Both the position numbers and the translations under genes were made by a program. This document shows positions 1 through 8,354 of a DNA stretch of 52,472 nt, one piece after another. The notes beneath the pieces were generated by a model that did no database searches, was not told the origin of the DNA, and worked only from the letters and a program-made list of their open reading frames with translations. Origin of the DNA: Erysipelotrichia bacterium (lineage in GTDB: Bacteria; Bacillota_I; Bacilli_A; Erysipelotrichales; Erysipelotrichaceae); the NCBI GenBank assembly GCA_012520255.1, contig JAAYOQ010000020.1, positions 1 through 52,472 on the forward strand. Reading direction: 5' to 3'. Position 1 is the stretch's first letter. The number at the start of each line of letters is the position of its first letter.

Positions 1-83
1 ACAATCCTTAAGTTAGTTAGAAATGAGGATTTTTTTGTCTGCATGTTTATTCTATCATATTTCCATTTTCTTTTATATATTAA

Positions 84-115
84 AAAACGACAATTCTTTT
101 TTAAATTGTCGTTTG
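84..115 (-). terminator. Rho-independent terminator
   Basis: Perfect 11-bp stem (85-95 with 104-114) and an 8-nt loop. Read on the minus strand it is followed by a T run, so it ends the transcript of the gene at 149-754. A second 8-bp hairpin (131-138 with 143-150) overlaps that gene's stop codon. Confidence 0.8.
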
Positions 116-148
116 TCAACAGTCTGATATAACTAGTCAATCGACTAG

Positions 149-754
149 TTATCTGTTTATTTTAGCTGGCTGATTCATCTCAAATGGTTCGCCATATAAT
201 TCAAATGTTATAAAGCCTTCAGAATTATGGCCTGTCATCACAAATGGATATTGAGCCCATGATGAATCAAAACCTTTATAATAGTAACATTGATTTTCAA
301 AGATTAATTCATAGGTTATTTTATTGTTTTCATCTTTAATAAAAGTGACACTAATCCTTACGGTATTCTCATCTTGAGTAGCGCCAAACAAATAACATGT
401 CTGCGATGAATCAGAAGTTACTGTATAGGAAAGTGTATCACAAGGCATGTAGACTGAACTGGTTGATTCACAAAAGAAATTAGCGATTATATCCGGCTTT
501 GAACAGTCCAGTGTACCAAAATGTAAATCAGCACCAACACCATTTTTACTTTTAGTAAAATACAGCAAAGTATCTTTATCAATCTTTACTTTATGTACTA
601 AAGCATAATATCTAGCTTCATCAGCTCTTTCCAAATCGTCTAAAAATCCTTTGGGATATGGATATAAATAGTCATAGGCAACAATCATTACTACACCATA
701 ACTTAAAGCAAATAATGCAATGATAATGACTGATTTAATCAAAAACTTTTTCAT
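149..754 (-). CDS. Hypothetical membrane-anchored extracytoplasmic protein
   Basis: A 201-residue protein I do not recognise. It begins with a Lys-rich start and one hydrophobic segment (about residues 5-28), then a hydrophilic, beta-rich body with five cysteines, among them one near residue 83 (LDCSKP) and one near residue 94 (FFCES). No lipobox is evident, so the N-terminus is read as an uncleaved anchor with the body outside the membrane. A GGAGG-like site (plus-strand cctccg at 762-767) precedes the ATG. It stands alone, divergent from the 864-2552 pair. Function unknown. Confidence 0.65.
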   Translation of the reverse strand: MKKFLIKSVIIIALFALSYGVVMIVAYDYLYPYPKGFLDDLERADEARYYALVHKVKIDKDTLLYFTKSKNGVGADLHFGTLDCSKPDIIANFFCESTSSVYMPCDTLSYTVTSDSSQTCYLFGATQDENTVRISVTFIKDENNKITYELIFENQCYYYKGFDSSWAQYPFVMTGHNSEGFITFELYGEPFEMNQPAKINR

Positions 755-863
755 ACGAATTCCTCCGTCTTTTTAAATTATAATCTTTTTAGCAATTTAT
801 TACAACTTTATAAAATCTATAGTATAATGATATTCACCATTGTTTTAAAAGGAGGGACTCACT

Positions 864-1208
864 ATGATAATTCCAAAGCAATTCGAAGGTTTACAAGACC
901 TGGAGGCGATGCTTCTGACTAGTATTTTAGGTACTTTTGTCGCCTTAAGTGAAGATTTAATTTCTTTTCAACAGGCAGAAAGTTACTGGCTTAGTGATAT
1001 GACTGCTGATTTATTTGAGGAAATGAACCTATCTGAAGAAATCGTTAATATATTACATCAAGGTATTAAACTGAAAGAACTGATTGAATTCGGTAACATT
1101 TATTATGATACAATTGATGAATTGATTTATGAGTGTAAATCATTAATCTCTAGTTATTACACTGAATACCAGCAAGAACAATCAATATTTTCATCACTTT
1201 TAAGTTAG
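864..1208 (+). CDS. Small conserved protein, DUF3969-like
   Basis: A 114-residue, acidic, mostly helical cytoplasmic protein preceded by a strong ribosome site (AGGAGGG at 850-856). Its pattern, with a hydrophobic first third around SILGTFVALSEDLIS and a helical remainder with many Glu/Asp, resembles the DUF3969 family. That assignment is from memory of the family and not certain. It ends 12 nt before pepV, so the two are probably cotranscribed. No catalytic motif is visible and the function is unknown. Confidence 0.6.
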   Translation: MIIPKQFEGLQDLEAMLLTSILGTFVALSEDLISFQQAESYWLSDMTADLFEEMNLSEEIVNILHQGIKLKELIEFGNIYYDTIDELIYECKSLISSYYTEYQQEQSIFSSLLS

Positions 1209-1220
1209 AGAGGACAAACT

Positions 1221-2552
1221 ATGAAGAAACAGGATGTTATCCAATATAAAAAGGACATTATTGAACAGTTGAGCGAGCTGTGTAGTTATAACAGCATTTA
1301 TGTACCTGATGAAAATGGCACACCATTTGGAATTGAAAATAAAAAATGTTTAGATAAAGCTTTAGAAATCGCAAAAAGCTATGGTTTTAAAACTGTCAAC
1401 GTTGATGACTATTGTGGTTATATCGAAATGGGACAGGGAGAGGAAATCATCGGTATCCTGGCTCATCTTGATATTGTACCGGTAAGTGACAGTTGGAATA
1501 CCGACCCCTTTACCTTGACCTTAATAGATGATAAATACTATGCCAGAGGAACCTCTGATGATAAGGGGGCAGTAGTATGTTCTTTGACTGCTATGCGTGC
1601 TTTAAAGCCGCTGGAGCCCTCTTTTACTAAACGTGTCAGACTAATCTTAGGATGTAATGAAGAAACTGGTGCCAGGTGTATTAAACATTATGTTGAAAAA
1701 CACGGACATGTAAACTGTGGTTTTACTCCAGATGGTGAGTTTCCTCTGGTGTTTGGTGAAAAAGGTATCATCAGTGGTTTATTAAAACTGAAAAGTGACA
1801 AGATTTTAAATATTAAAGGTGGTACTGCAGGAAACACTGTTTGTGCTGCTGTTGAAGTTACTTTGAAAGATAACTGTTTCAACAAAGAAAAACTAGACAA
1901 CTTCTTTAAAGAAAATAATATTGATTATTCATTAAAGGGAAATACATTGCTTGTTAATGGTGTAGCAGCTCATGCTTCTACTCCCCAAAATGGAGTCAAT
2001 GCCATTTCTTATGCTCTAGAGGGTTTATATCAGGCTGACATCAATGATAAGGCAGTTGATAATTATCATCAGCTGATCGGACTGGGCTACAATGGAGAAA
2101 ATCTGAAAATTGATTTTGAAGATGAATATGGCAATTTAACCTGCAATGTTGGGGTTTGCTACAAAGAAGATGATTATCTCTACTTCACAATCAACATTCG
2201 TTTTCCAGTCACGATGAAAAAAGAAGATGTAATCAAGACCATTAAGGAAAACGATAAAGGATTAATTATTAATCTAGGTGGCATTGATCCATTATTTTAT
2301 AGTCCTGATCTTCCAATGATTAAAGCATTACATAAAGCTTATGTTGATGTAACTAATGACACCGTTAAACAGCCAATGGTTATTGGTGGTGGCACATATG
2401 CTAAATCAATGAATAATGTTGTCGCTTTTGGCTGTGATGATGGGAAACATGACTATCACATTCATGATGACAATGAGTTTGTGACCTGGGATTCACTTAA
2501 AACTCAGGTAGCCTGCTATTACCATGCCATCTTAAATTTAATGGAAATTTGA
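1221..2552 (+). CDS. pepV: M20-family dipeptidase (PepV-like)
   Basis: A 443-residue dinuclear zinc dipeptidase of the M20/PepV family, which releases amino acids from dipeptides in the cytosol. Metal and catalytic landmarks are visible in order: AHLDIVP (about residues 81-87), ARGTSDDKGA (about 113-122, bridging Asp), CNEETGA (about 145-151, catalytic Glu pair) and a C-terminal GKHDYHIHDDNE stretch carrying the last metal-binding His. Length is close to the usual 440-470 residues. The start has an AGAGGA ribosome site, and the gene follows the DUF3969-like gene by 12 nt. The product is complete, with no missing motif. Confidence 0.9.
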   Translation: MKKQDVIQYKKDIIEQLSELCSYNSIYVPDENGTPFGIENKKCLDKALEIAKSYGFKTVNVDDYCGYIEMGQGEEIIGILAHLDIVPVSDSWNTDPFTLTLIDDKYYARGTSDDKGAVVCSLTAMRALKPLEPSFTKRVRLILGCNEETGARCIKHYVEKHGHVNCGFTPDGEFPLVFGEKGIISGLLKLKSDKILNIKGGTAGNTVCAAVEVTLKDNCFNKEKLDNFFKENNIDYSLKGNTLLVNGVAAHASTPQNGVNAISYALEGLYQADINDKAVDNYHQLIGLGYNGENLKIDFEDEYGNLTCNVGVCYKEDDYLYFTINIRFPVTMKKEDVIKTIKENDKGLIINLGGIDPLFYSPDLPMIKALHKAYVDVTNDTVKQPMVIGGGTYAKSMNNVVAFGCDDGKHDYHIHDDNEFVTWDSLKTQVACYYHAILNLMEI

Positions 2553-2563
2553 TTGCTACTTAT

Positions 2564-2589
2564 ACCCTGCACTTATGTAGGGTTTTTTT
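2564..2589 (+). terminator. Terminator after pepV
   Basis: Stem ACCCTGC (2564-2570) with GTAGGGT (2577-2583), including one G-U pair, a 6-nt loop and a T7 tail. Confidence 0.8.
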
Positions 2590-2781
2590 ATCCAATTTCT
2601 TCCTTTGTTTTAATTGTTGATATTAACTTCCTTAAGCATAACTAAAAAGTGAGGGAGTATAATTCTCCAGCATTTTCTTTTATAATCACAATTATTTTTA
2701 AATACAAATAGTATCAATTTACCCTTTCTTCATATTTTCGTGACTATTTACAGTGATTATTTTCATTAGATTTAATCAATT

Positions 2782-2813
2782 AAAAATGATAAGGAAAATT
2801 TCCTTACCATTTT
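2782..2813 (-). terminator. Terminator after the zinc-ribbon gene
   Basis: Long hairpin centred near 2798 (AAAATGATAAGG with CCTTACCATTTT, one mismatch). The A-rich upstream arm becomes a T tail on the minus strand. The remaining 190 bp back to pepV is AT-rich, with nothing else recognisable. Confidence 0.75.
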
Positions 2814-2834
2814 CATATTGTGTAAATAAAATAC

Positions 2835-3596
2835 CTATATTTTCTTAATACGAATTTGTATCACATTATTTCCCTCATATGATACAAAAATTTCATAACC
2901 TTCCTTATTTTTTCCACCGTAATATTTATCACTTCTATAATAATCTAAAGAGAAACCTTTTTCATAACACTCATTAACATAAGCATTATAATCCTCCTTG
3001 CTCATATCACCAACAAAAATAGAAAAACTTTCTGAATCCTCATTAATTATTTTTCCTATATTTGACTTTGGCACTGGTATAAAACTGACAATTTCACTGT
3101 TTGGCCATACAATTGTCTCCATTTCCATAGGTGCAGCAAGATGAATGGACAATTCCTTATCACTTCTGTTATACCACAATGAAATAATATAACCCTCATT
3201 ATTATAAGCTCGATAGTTGTACTCATCTCTTTTCTCTTCAATGCCAAAACCCATTGCCTGACATCTGTCAACATATTCTTTATATTCTTCTTTTGATATT
3301 TTAAAAACATCAATGCTTAAATATCTATCAGAATTCAGTTTTATATTTCCATAAGTTGAATTTGGCTCAGGTAAAACATATGATAATATCAGTTCATCCC
3401 ATTGGAACTTATTGGCAACATATTTACGATGATAACCGATACCTGCTAGAAGTACAACAACCAATATAGCTATTAACCACTCTTTTCTATAAAAAGTTCT
3501 TATCTTTTCTGTCCCACAGTTTGGACAGATTCTTTCATTTTTAAACATCGGTGTTTGACAGTTTTTACACATGACTTCTCTAGATTTTTTCAACAT
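2835..3596 (-). CDS. Zinc-ribbon membrane protein with an internal repeat
   Basis: A 253-residue protein. An N-terminal zinc ribbon (CKNC at about 10-13, CPNC at about 24-27) is followed by one membrane helix (about 42-58) and a C-terminal region of two related halves. Each half carries a YV..C...GF core and later a Y....NKEGY or Y.A.NNEGY strand (about residues 107-152 and 196-241), which suggests an internal duplication of a small domain outside the membrane. It is reminiscent of zinc-ribbon/DUF6591-type proteins, but I am not sure of that family. The start is chosen for the GGAAGG site upstream. It stands alone and its function is unknown. Confidence 0.65.
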   Translation of the reverse strand: MLKKSREVMCKNCQTPMFKNERICPNCGTEKIRTFYRKEWLIAILVVVLLAGIGYHRKYVANKFQWDELILSYVLPEPNSTYGNIKLNSDRYLSIDVFKISKEEYKEYVDRCQAMGFGIEEKRDEYNYRAYNNEGYIISLWYNRSDKELSIHLAAPMEMETIVWPNSEIVSFIPVPKSNIGKIINEDSESFSIFVGDMSKEDYNAYVNECYEKGFSLDYYRSDKYYGGKNKEGYEIFVSYEGNNVIQIRIKKI

Positions 3597-3732
3597 TCTG
3601 CCTTCCTTTCCTGTTTTTAAAACAATTACCTAATAAATTTTAACATATTAAAAGATCGCCTTTCAATTGCTATCTTTTTTGCTGTTTGTTTAATTGAGTA
3701 TCTAAGCAAAGACATGCTATAATGAGCATGTT

Positions 3733-3840
3733 ACTTCAGGGATAGGTGAAAATCCTTACCGCTGGTTATACCCCGGGCGCCTTAACAGGCTGAAATGGTG
3801 AAATTCCATTGGCGACAGTAATAGTCTGGATGAAAGAAGG
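3733..3840 (+). ncRNA. FMN riboswitch (RFN element)
   Basis: The conserved FMN aptamer runs from ACTTCAGGGATAGGTGAAAA through CCCCGGGCG and GGTGAAATTCC to AGTCTGGATGAAAGAAGG. Closing stem P1 is CTTC (3734-3737) with GAAG (3836-3839). That 3' arm is also the Shine-Dalgarno sequence of ribU (ATG at 3848), and there is no terminator between aptamer and gene. Ligand binding should therefore block ribosome entry directly, which means translational control of riboflavin uptake. Confidence 0.92.
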
Positions 3841-3847
3841 AATGATG

Positions 3848-4435
3848 ATGAATAAAAAAACAAAGTATCTGGTAACTGTTTCTTTGGCAGCTGCTCTGGC
3901 GATGGTATTACTACTATTTAGAGTTTCACTGCCATTTCTACCACCTTTCTATAAGTTAGACTTTTCAGAAAGTGTAGTAATTTTAGCTGGCTACATATTG
4001 AATGCCAAAGCTACCATTATTATTCAATTATTGAAAAATATTCTTAAAATTGTAACCTCGTCTACAAATTCAGCTTTTGTAGGTGATCTGGCTAATTTTA
4101 TTATGGGCGTTTCCTTTGTATTTCCGGCTGTAGCTATCTATAAAAGGAAAGAAGATAAACAATCAATGGTTTTAGGATTAGCAGTCGGAATTGTTATCTT
4201 AACCATTGCAAGCTGTTTTGTTAACTACTATATTATGCTGCCAGCCTATGCTGCCATCTTTAAAATGCCGATTGAAGATATCGTAGCTATGGGTAGCAGA
4301 TTAAACAGTAATATTACCGACTTGTTTACCTTTGTGATATTTGCTACTGCACCATTTAATTTAATAAAAGGAACAAGCAATGCATTAATTGTATTATTGG
4401 TTTGGAAAAATATAAAAGTGTTATTTAAAAAATAA
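3848..4435 (+). CDS. ribU: Riboflavin ECF transporter S component
   Basis: A 195-residue membrane protein with five or six hydrophobic segments, of the size and pattern of RibU. RibU is the substrate-binding subunit that captures riboflavin or FMN and works with the shared EcfA/A'/T energy module, which is not in this window. The family signature LPFLPPFYKLDFSESVVILA sits near residues 27-46. Of three consecutive in-frame ATGs (3842, 3845, 3848) the last is chosen because the AAGGA site ends at 3841, leaving normal spacing only for it. An upstream in-frame start at 3809 lies inside the riboswitch and is rejected. The FMN riboswitch independently supports the substrate. Confidence 0.9.
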   Translation: MNKKTKYLVTVSLAAALAMVLLLFRVSLPFLPPFYKLDFSESVVILAGYILNAKATIIIQLLKNILKIVTSSTNSAFVGDLANFIMGVSFVFPAVAIYKRKEDKQSMVLGLAVGIVILTIASCFVNYYIMLPAYAAIFKMPIEDIVAMGSRLNSNITDLFTFVIFATAPFNLIKGTSNALIVLLVWKNIKVLFKK

Positions 4436-4443
4436 AAGTTAAA

Positions 4444-4467
4444 AAAATGGGACTTTGATCCCATTTT
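4444..4467. terminator. Bidirectional terminator
   Basis: Stem AAAATGGGA (4444-4452) with TCCCATTTT (4459-4467). It sits between the convergent genes ribU and the 4473-5411 membrane protein and has A/T flanks that serve either strand. Confidence 0.75.
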
Positions 4468-4472
4468 CTACT

Positions 4473-5411
4473 TTAAATTTTCAAAATTTCATCTAAATCT
4501 GGATAAGCATCAGGAATGACCAGGTTTTTTCGCTTATTTTCTTTTTTCTGGTATGAACAAATATAGCTGTCTTCTTTTTTTATTTCTACTTTCAAATCTT
4601 CAAAAGGCATAATCACACCATTCATTCCATTAATTACCGTGTTTCGACATACAATACCATCTTTTTTAAAATACTGGAAGTTTTTAGCATTTAAGAAAGG
4701 CGACATTTTTACAATCCAGACAACATATCCAATCAATAATCCATACATAATAATAAACATTAAAAACACATTATTTTTAAAAATGGAATTTAACAGGCTG
4801 GCTAATACAAACATTGACAAGAAAAACACCAGAACACTTACTATTACCATCCAGTTTTTATGGGCTTTATTTTTCTTGGCATACTCTTTATTGTAACTAT
4901 AGATTTTTACTTTTGTAACTTCGCCATCTTTATCAACTTCAGTGGCATTTTCTATAATAATTTCTTCAACTTCAAAATCATTATTTAATTTTTTACCGGC
5001 AATGGTCCCTCTGACTAGATTAAACATAATCAATCCCTCAAATAATACATCCAGTATAAATGATGAATCAAAGCCATAAAAGATAAAAAAGCCAATCATA
5101 ACTAAAATATCAGTACCAAACAAAATCGTAGCTACTTTCATCCATTTCCAATCTTTATTTGAAAGCAGATAAGAAATCAAATACAAAACAATTGGCACAA
5201 TGGCAAACATCACAACAATTATTACTGAAGTAAAACCCCTGAAGAATACTTTAGCAAAGATTATCGCTACTTGAGGAGTTATCATTGAATACAGAAAAGT
5301 GTATCCCATTTCCAACAACAACATAACACAATTTAAAACACTGAAAACAATTATCGCAAGAAGTGTACTTCTAGCTCCTCTATAATTGTTCAACAAATTC
5401 ATTTTTTCCAT
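4473..5411 (-). CDS. Hypothetical multi-pass membrane protein
   Basis: A 312-residue protein I do not recognise. Four hydrophobic segments lie in the first 135 residues, followed by a charged cytoplasmic stretch (about 140-185), two more membrane helices (about 187-240) and a hydrophilic C-terminus of about 70 residues. That tail has the look of a small PH-like or YcxB-like beta domain (FKKDGIVCRN, GVIMPFEDLKVEIKK). Convergent with ribU. No catalytic motif is visible and the function is unknown. Confidence 0.65.
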   Translation of the reverse strand: MEKMNLLNNYRGARSTLLAIIVFSVLNCVMLLLEMGYTFLYSMITPQVAIIFAKVFFRGFTSVIIVVMFAIVPIVLYLISYLLSNKDWKWMKVATILFGTDILVMIGFFIFYGFDSSFILDVLFEGLIMFNLVRGTIAGKKLNNDFEVEEIIIENATEVDKDGEVTKVKIYSYNKEYAKKNKAHKNWMVIVSVLVFFLSMFVLASLLNSIFKNNVFLMFIIMYGLLIGYVVWIVKMSPFLNAKNFQYFKKDGIVCRNTVINGMNGVIMPFEDLKVEIKKEDSYICSYQKKENKRKNLVIPDAYPDLDEILKI

Positions 5412-5605
5412 ATAAATTACCTTAAAATATTTTCCCTTTACTAATTTTTAAGTTGTTAATTATCTTAAATCTTTCTAAAAATTTTTAAAAAATAACTGCT
5501 AACAAACCTTATAGATAGTATTCTAACACAAATATTGTTCAAAAAAGCAACTATTGTTAAAAATAAAATTTAGTTTTATAATTTTATTGTCGAGGTAAAA
5601 AACTA

Positions 5606-6031
5606 ATGATAAAAAGAAACACTAACAAATTAACCATAATTGCAGGTTGTGGACGTTTAGGCGCTGAACTGGCTAACTCTATTTCAGAAGCCAATGGAGA
5701 TGTTATTATCATTGATAACAATAAAGATTCTCTAAGAAGGTTATCTTTTTCTTTTGGTGGAATCGCTATAGTCAAAGATGGCACTGACATCGATGTTTTA
5801 AAACAGGCCAATATTGAAAAAGCCCATACTGTTATTGCGGTTACTGATGATGAAAATACCAACATAATGATTGCCCTGATGGCTAAAAAACTCTTCCACG
5901 TTAAAAACGTCATTTTAAGAGTTAACGACAATTCAAAACAAGCTTTGTACAATGACACTGATATTCAAATTCTTTGCCCTAGTGAACTGACAACCAAGGC
6001 TGTTAAAAAAATGATAGAAGGAGGTAAATAG
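5606..6031 (+). CDS. Single-domain TrkA-N (RCK-N) regulatory subunit
   Basis: A 141-residue protein consisting only of the Rossmann RCK-N domain of potassium-uptake regulators. The nucleotide loop GCGRLG (residues 14-19) is intact, and the acidic residue ending strand beta-2 (D37 in VIIIDNN) that usually binds NAD(H) is present. There is no C-terminal TrkA-C ligand domain. A GAGGT site at 5592-5596 sets the start. It lies 1 nt before the second trkA-like gene, which in turn overlaps trkH, so the three form one operon. It is probably one half of a mixed gating ring under TrkH, with the next protein as partner. Confidence 0.85.
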   Translation: MIKRNTNKLTIIAGCGRLGAELANSISEANGDVIIIDNNKDSLRRLSFSFGGIAIVKDGTDIDVLKQANIEKAHTVIAVTDDENTNIMIALMAKKLFHVKNVILRVNDNSKQALYNDTDIQILCPSELTTKAVKKMIEGGK

Positions 6032-6032
6032 C

Positions 6033-6707
6033 ATGAATCAGCATATTTTTATCGTTGGCAATTCTTTTCAGGTTAAGTCCTTAGCTGAATCACTGTTAAA
6101 TAAAAAACATCCTATCACTATCATTAATAATGATATGGAATTCTGTAAAGAACTATCTCAAATAGATAATATGACGATTGTTTTTGGCGATGGTGACAAG
6201 AGATATGTTTTGGAAGATGCAGATATCGGTAAATGCGATATTATGATTGCTATGACTGACAATGATGCTGATAATCTGGTTACCTGTTTAATGGCTAAAA
6301 AAATCTTTAATGTCAAAAAAACAATCTCCTTAGTCAGCGATGTTAAAAAGACAGCCTTCTTCTATCAGATGGGTATAGATTCTGTAGTCTGTACTACCAG
6401 CGCCATTACTACAATCATCGAACAACAGGCCATTATGGACGAACTGGCAACAATGATTCCTATCGGCGAAGGAAGAGTTAGAATTACAAAAGTAAAAGTC
6501 AGTGAAGATTCACCAATTGTCAATAAAGCTCTGTTTGATATTGCTCTTCCAGCTCAGTCAATTATTGCCTGTATCTTACGTGGACAGTCTTCAATTATCC
6601 CTCGTGGTTCAACAAAAATACTGGCCGATGATATGTTGCTTTTAGTTGCTTCAATTGAAGATGAAATAGCAGCAATAGAATTAATTACAGGTAAAAGCTA
6701 TGACTAA
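6033..6707 (+). CDS. trkA: TrkA-like protein with RCK-N and RCK-C domains
   Basis: A 224-residue regulatory subunit of a Trk/Ktr-type potassium transporter: RCK-N at about 1-135, then TrkA-C at about 145-220 (KVSEDSPIVNKALFDIALP). The Rossmann loop is degenerate: GNSFQV (9-14) where GxGxxG is expected, and Asn (N32/N33) where NAD-binding relatives have an acid. This chain may not bind nucleotide in the usual way, while its short neighbour has the intact site and lacks the C-domain. The last 8 nt overlap trkH, which points to translational coupling. Confidence 0.87.
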   Translation: MNQHIFIVGNSFQVKSLAESLLNKKHPITIINNDMEFCKELSQIDNMTIVFGDGDKRYVLEDADIGKCDIMIAMTDNDADNLVTCLMAKKIFNVKKTISLVSDVKKTAFFYQMGIDSVVCTTSAITTIIEQQAIMDELATMIPIGEGRVRITKVKVSEDSPIVNKALFDIALPAQSIIACILRGQSSIIPRGSTKILADDMLLLVASIEDEIAAIELITGKSYD

Positions 6708-8172
6708 AAAATTGTCTAATCGCTATGGAAAAATAATGATTTTAATTGGCGCCTTATTGATGATGCCGGTACTAGTTGTTATTTTTGATAAGAGTCAGAT
6801 TAAATATATTTATAGCTTCATTCTTCCAGGAATAATTTCTATCATCTTGGGATTTTTAATTATGAAGGATTTTAAAGAAATAGAGAAAACTTCTATCTTT
6901 TCTACCAATCTGAAAAACTCTACGATGCTTGTTTTATTCTCCTGGTTTTATTGTTTTTTTATTGGTTCCTTACCTTTTTGGTTAGGAGGCCAGTTAAATC
7001 TCATTCAATCTCTTTTTGAATCAGTATCAGGTTATACAACTACCGGACTTTCAGTAGTAATACCTTCCCAAACTCCTATCATCTATTTGGCACATCGTAC
7101 TTTTATGCAATATTGTGGAGGCTTTGGAATTGTACTGATGTTTATTATGGTTATAAAAGATCGCACTGCTGTCAACTTATATACTGCTGAAGGTCACTCG
7201 GACAAACTTTTACCTAATATTCAAAAAACAGCCAGATTAATATTTATTACCTATAACCTGTTAATCGTCTTAGGAACCATAGGTTTTTATCTTTTAGGAA
7301 TGGATTTATTTGATGCTGTATGCCATGCGATTACTTCCTTATTTACCGCAGGTTTTTCAACCAGGGATACAGGTATGATTTTTTACAATTCTAACGCCAT
7401 TAATATCTTTGCTTTAATTCTGATGATATTAGGTTCAATCAATACAGGTGTCTTACTGATGCTTTTCCAGGGCAAGTTTAAAATTGTCAAAAAAATAACG
7501 GAAATCCGTTTTATGTTTATTATCATTATTTTATTCGGTACAATCAGTACTTTTACAATATGGTTTTCCTCTACAGACGGACTGATAAAATCGATGTTAT
7601 GCGGATTTTATAACATTATTAATTCTCTTTCGACAACTGGAAGCTACTATTGTTGCATTAAAAATCTTCATCCACTTGTATTAGAATTGATGATTATATC
7701 TATGCTTTTTGGTGGATGTGCCGGCTCAACTTCAGGGGGAATAAAACTATCCAGAATTATTATTCTTTTTAAGACTATGTATAATTCATTAGTTATGAAA
7801 ACCTCCAGTGCCAGAAGAGTTTTATCTATCAGCTGGAATACTGCTTCAGGCAAGGCCTTAATTGAAAATGAAACTATCAAAGAAACAATTAGTTTTATCG
7901 GATTTTATCTTTTGATTCTTCTGATTGGTTCTAATTTGCTGGCAATAACAGCTAACTGCTCTCTAGCTGAAGGCTTTTTTGAATTTGCCAGTTCTCTTTC
8001 AGGAGCTGGTATCTCAATCGGGATTACTGGTCCAACAACAAATATTCTAACCCTGATAGTTGAAATGATCGGCATGATTTTAGGAAGACTGGAAATCTAT
8101 ATTCTATTAATTGGAACAAATTACTTTTATCAGCATGTAACAGACAAAATAAAGAGGCATAAGGCAAAATAA
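6700..8172 (+). CDS. trkH: Potassium uptake protein, TrkH family
   Basis: A 490-residue integral membrane protein of the TrkH/KtrB superfamily, the potassium-translocating subunit. Four pore-loop filters with the conserved glycine are readable in order: SGYTTTGLS, TAGFST, STTGSY and SGAGIS, each between two hydrophobic helices. The length of about 490 suits TrkH better than the shorter KtrB. The start overlaps the upstream trkA-like gene by 8 nt, and the cytosolic partners are the two RCK proteins. The gene is complete with no odd features. Confidence 0.92.
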   Translation: MTKKLSNRYGKIMILIGALLMMPVLVVIFDKSQIKYIYSFILPGIISIILGFLIMKDFKEIEKTSIFSTNLKNSTMLVLFSWFYCFFIGSLPFWLGGQLNLIQSLFESVSGYTTTGLSVVIPSQTPIIYLAHRTFMQYCGGFGIVLMFIMVIKDRTAVNLYTAEGHSDKLLPNIQKTARLIFITYNLLIVLGTIGFYLLGMDLFDAVCHAITSLFTAGFSTRDTGMIFYNSNAINIFALILMILGSINTGVLLMLFQGKFKIVKKITEIRFMFIIIILFGTISTFTIWFSSTDGLIKSMLCGFYNIINSLSTTGSYYCCIKNLHPLVLELMIISMLFGGCAGSTSGGIKLSRIIILFKTMYNSLVMKTSSARRVLSISWNTASGKALIENETIKETISFIGFYLLILLIGSNLLAITANCSLAEGFFEFASSLSGAGISIGITGPTTNILTLIVEMIGMILGRLEIYILLIGTNYFYQHVTDKIKRHKAK

Positions 8173-8271
8173 GGGAGTTTTAACAAAATAGTCAATTCAT
8201 AAAATCAGAATTAATATTGTTTGAAGATTAAATAAACTGCAAGGCATAACTATAATTTTTTCACATAAAAA

Positions 8272-8298
8272 TCTGGGAGCAACTTAAAGACTCCCAGA
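8272..8298 (-). terminator. Terminator after the surface-protein gene
   Basis: Perfect 8-bp stem TCTGGGAG (8272-8279) with CTCCCAGA (8291-8298). The minus-strand tail is T-rich. Confidence 0.8.
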
Positions 8299-8354
8299 CT
8301 TCATGAATGTTTTTTAAACCTATTCTACAAACTGGATGTTTGTCATCTAGTTTT

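Noticed and set aside
3809-3847. Longer ribU reading frame beginning inside the riboswitch
   Set aside because: The added residues are encoded by conserved aptamer bases; no ribosome site precedes them, while 3848 has one.
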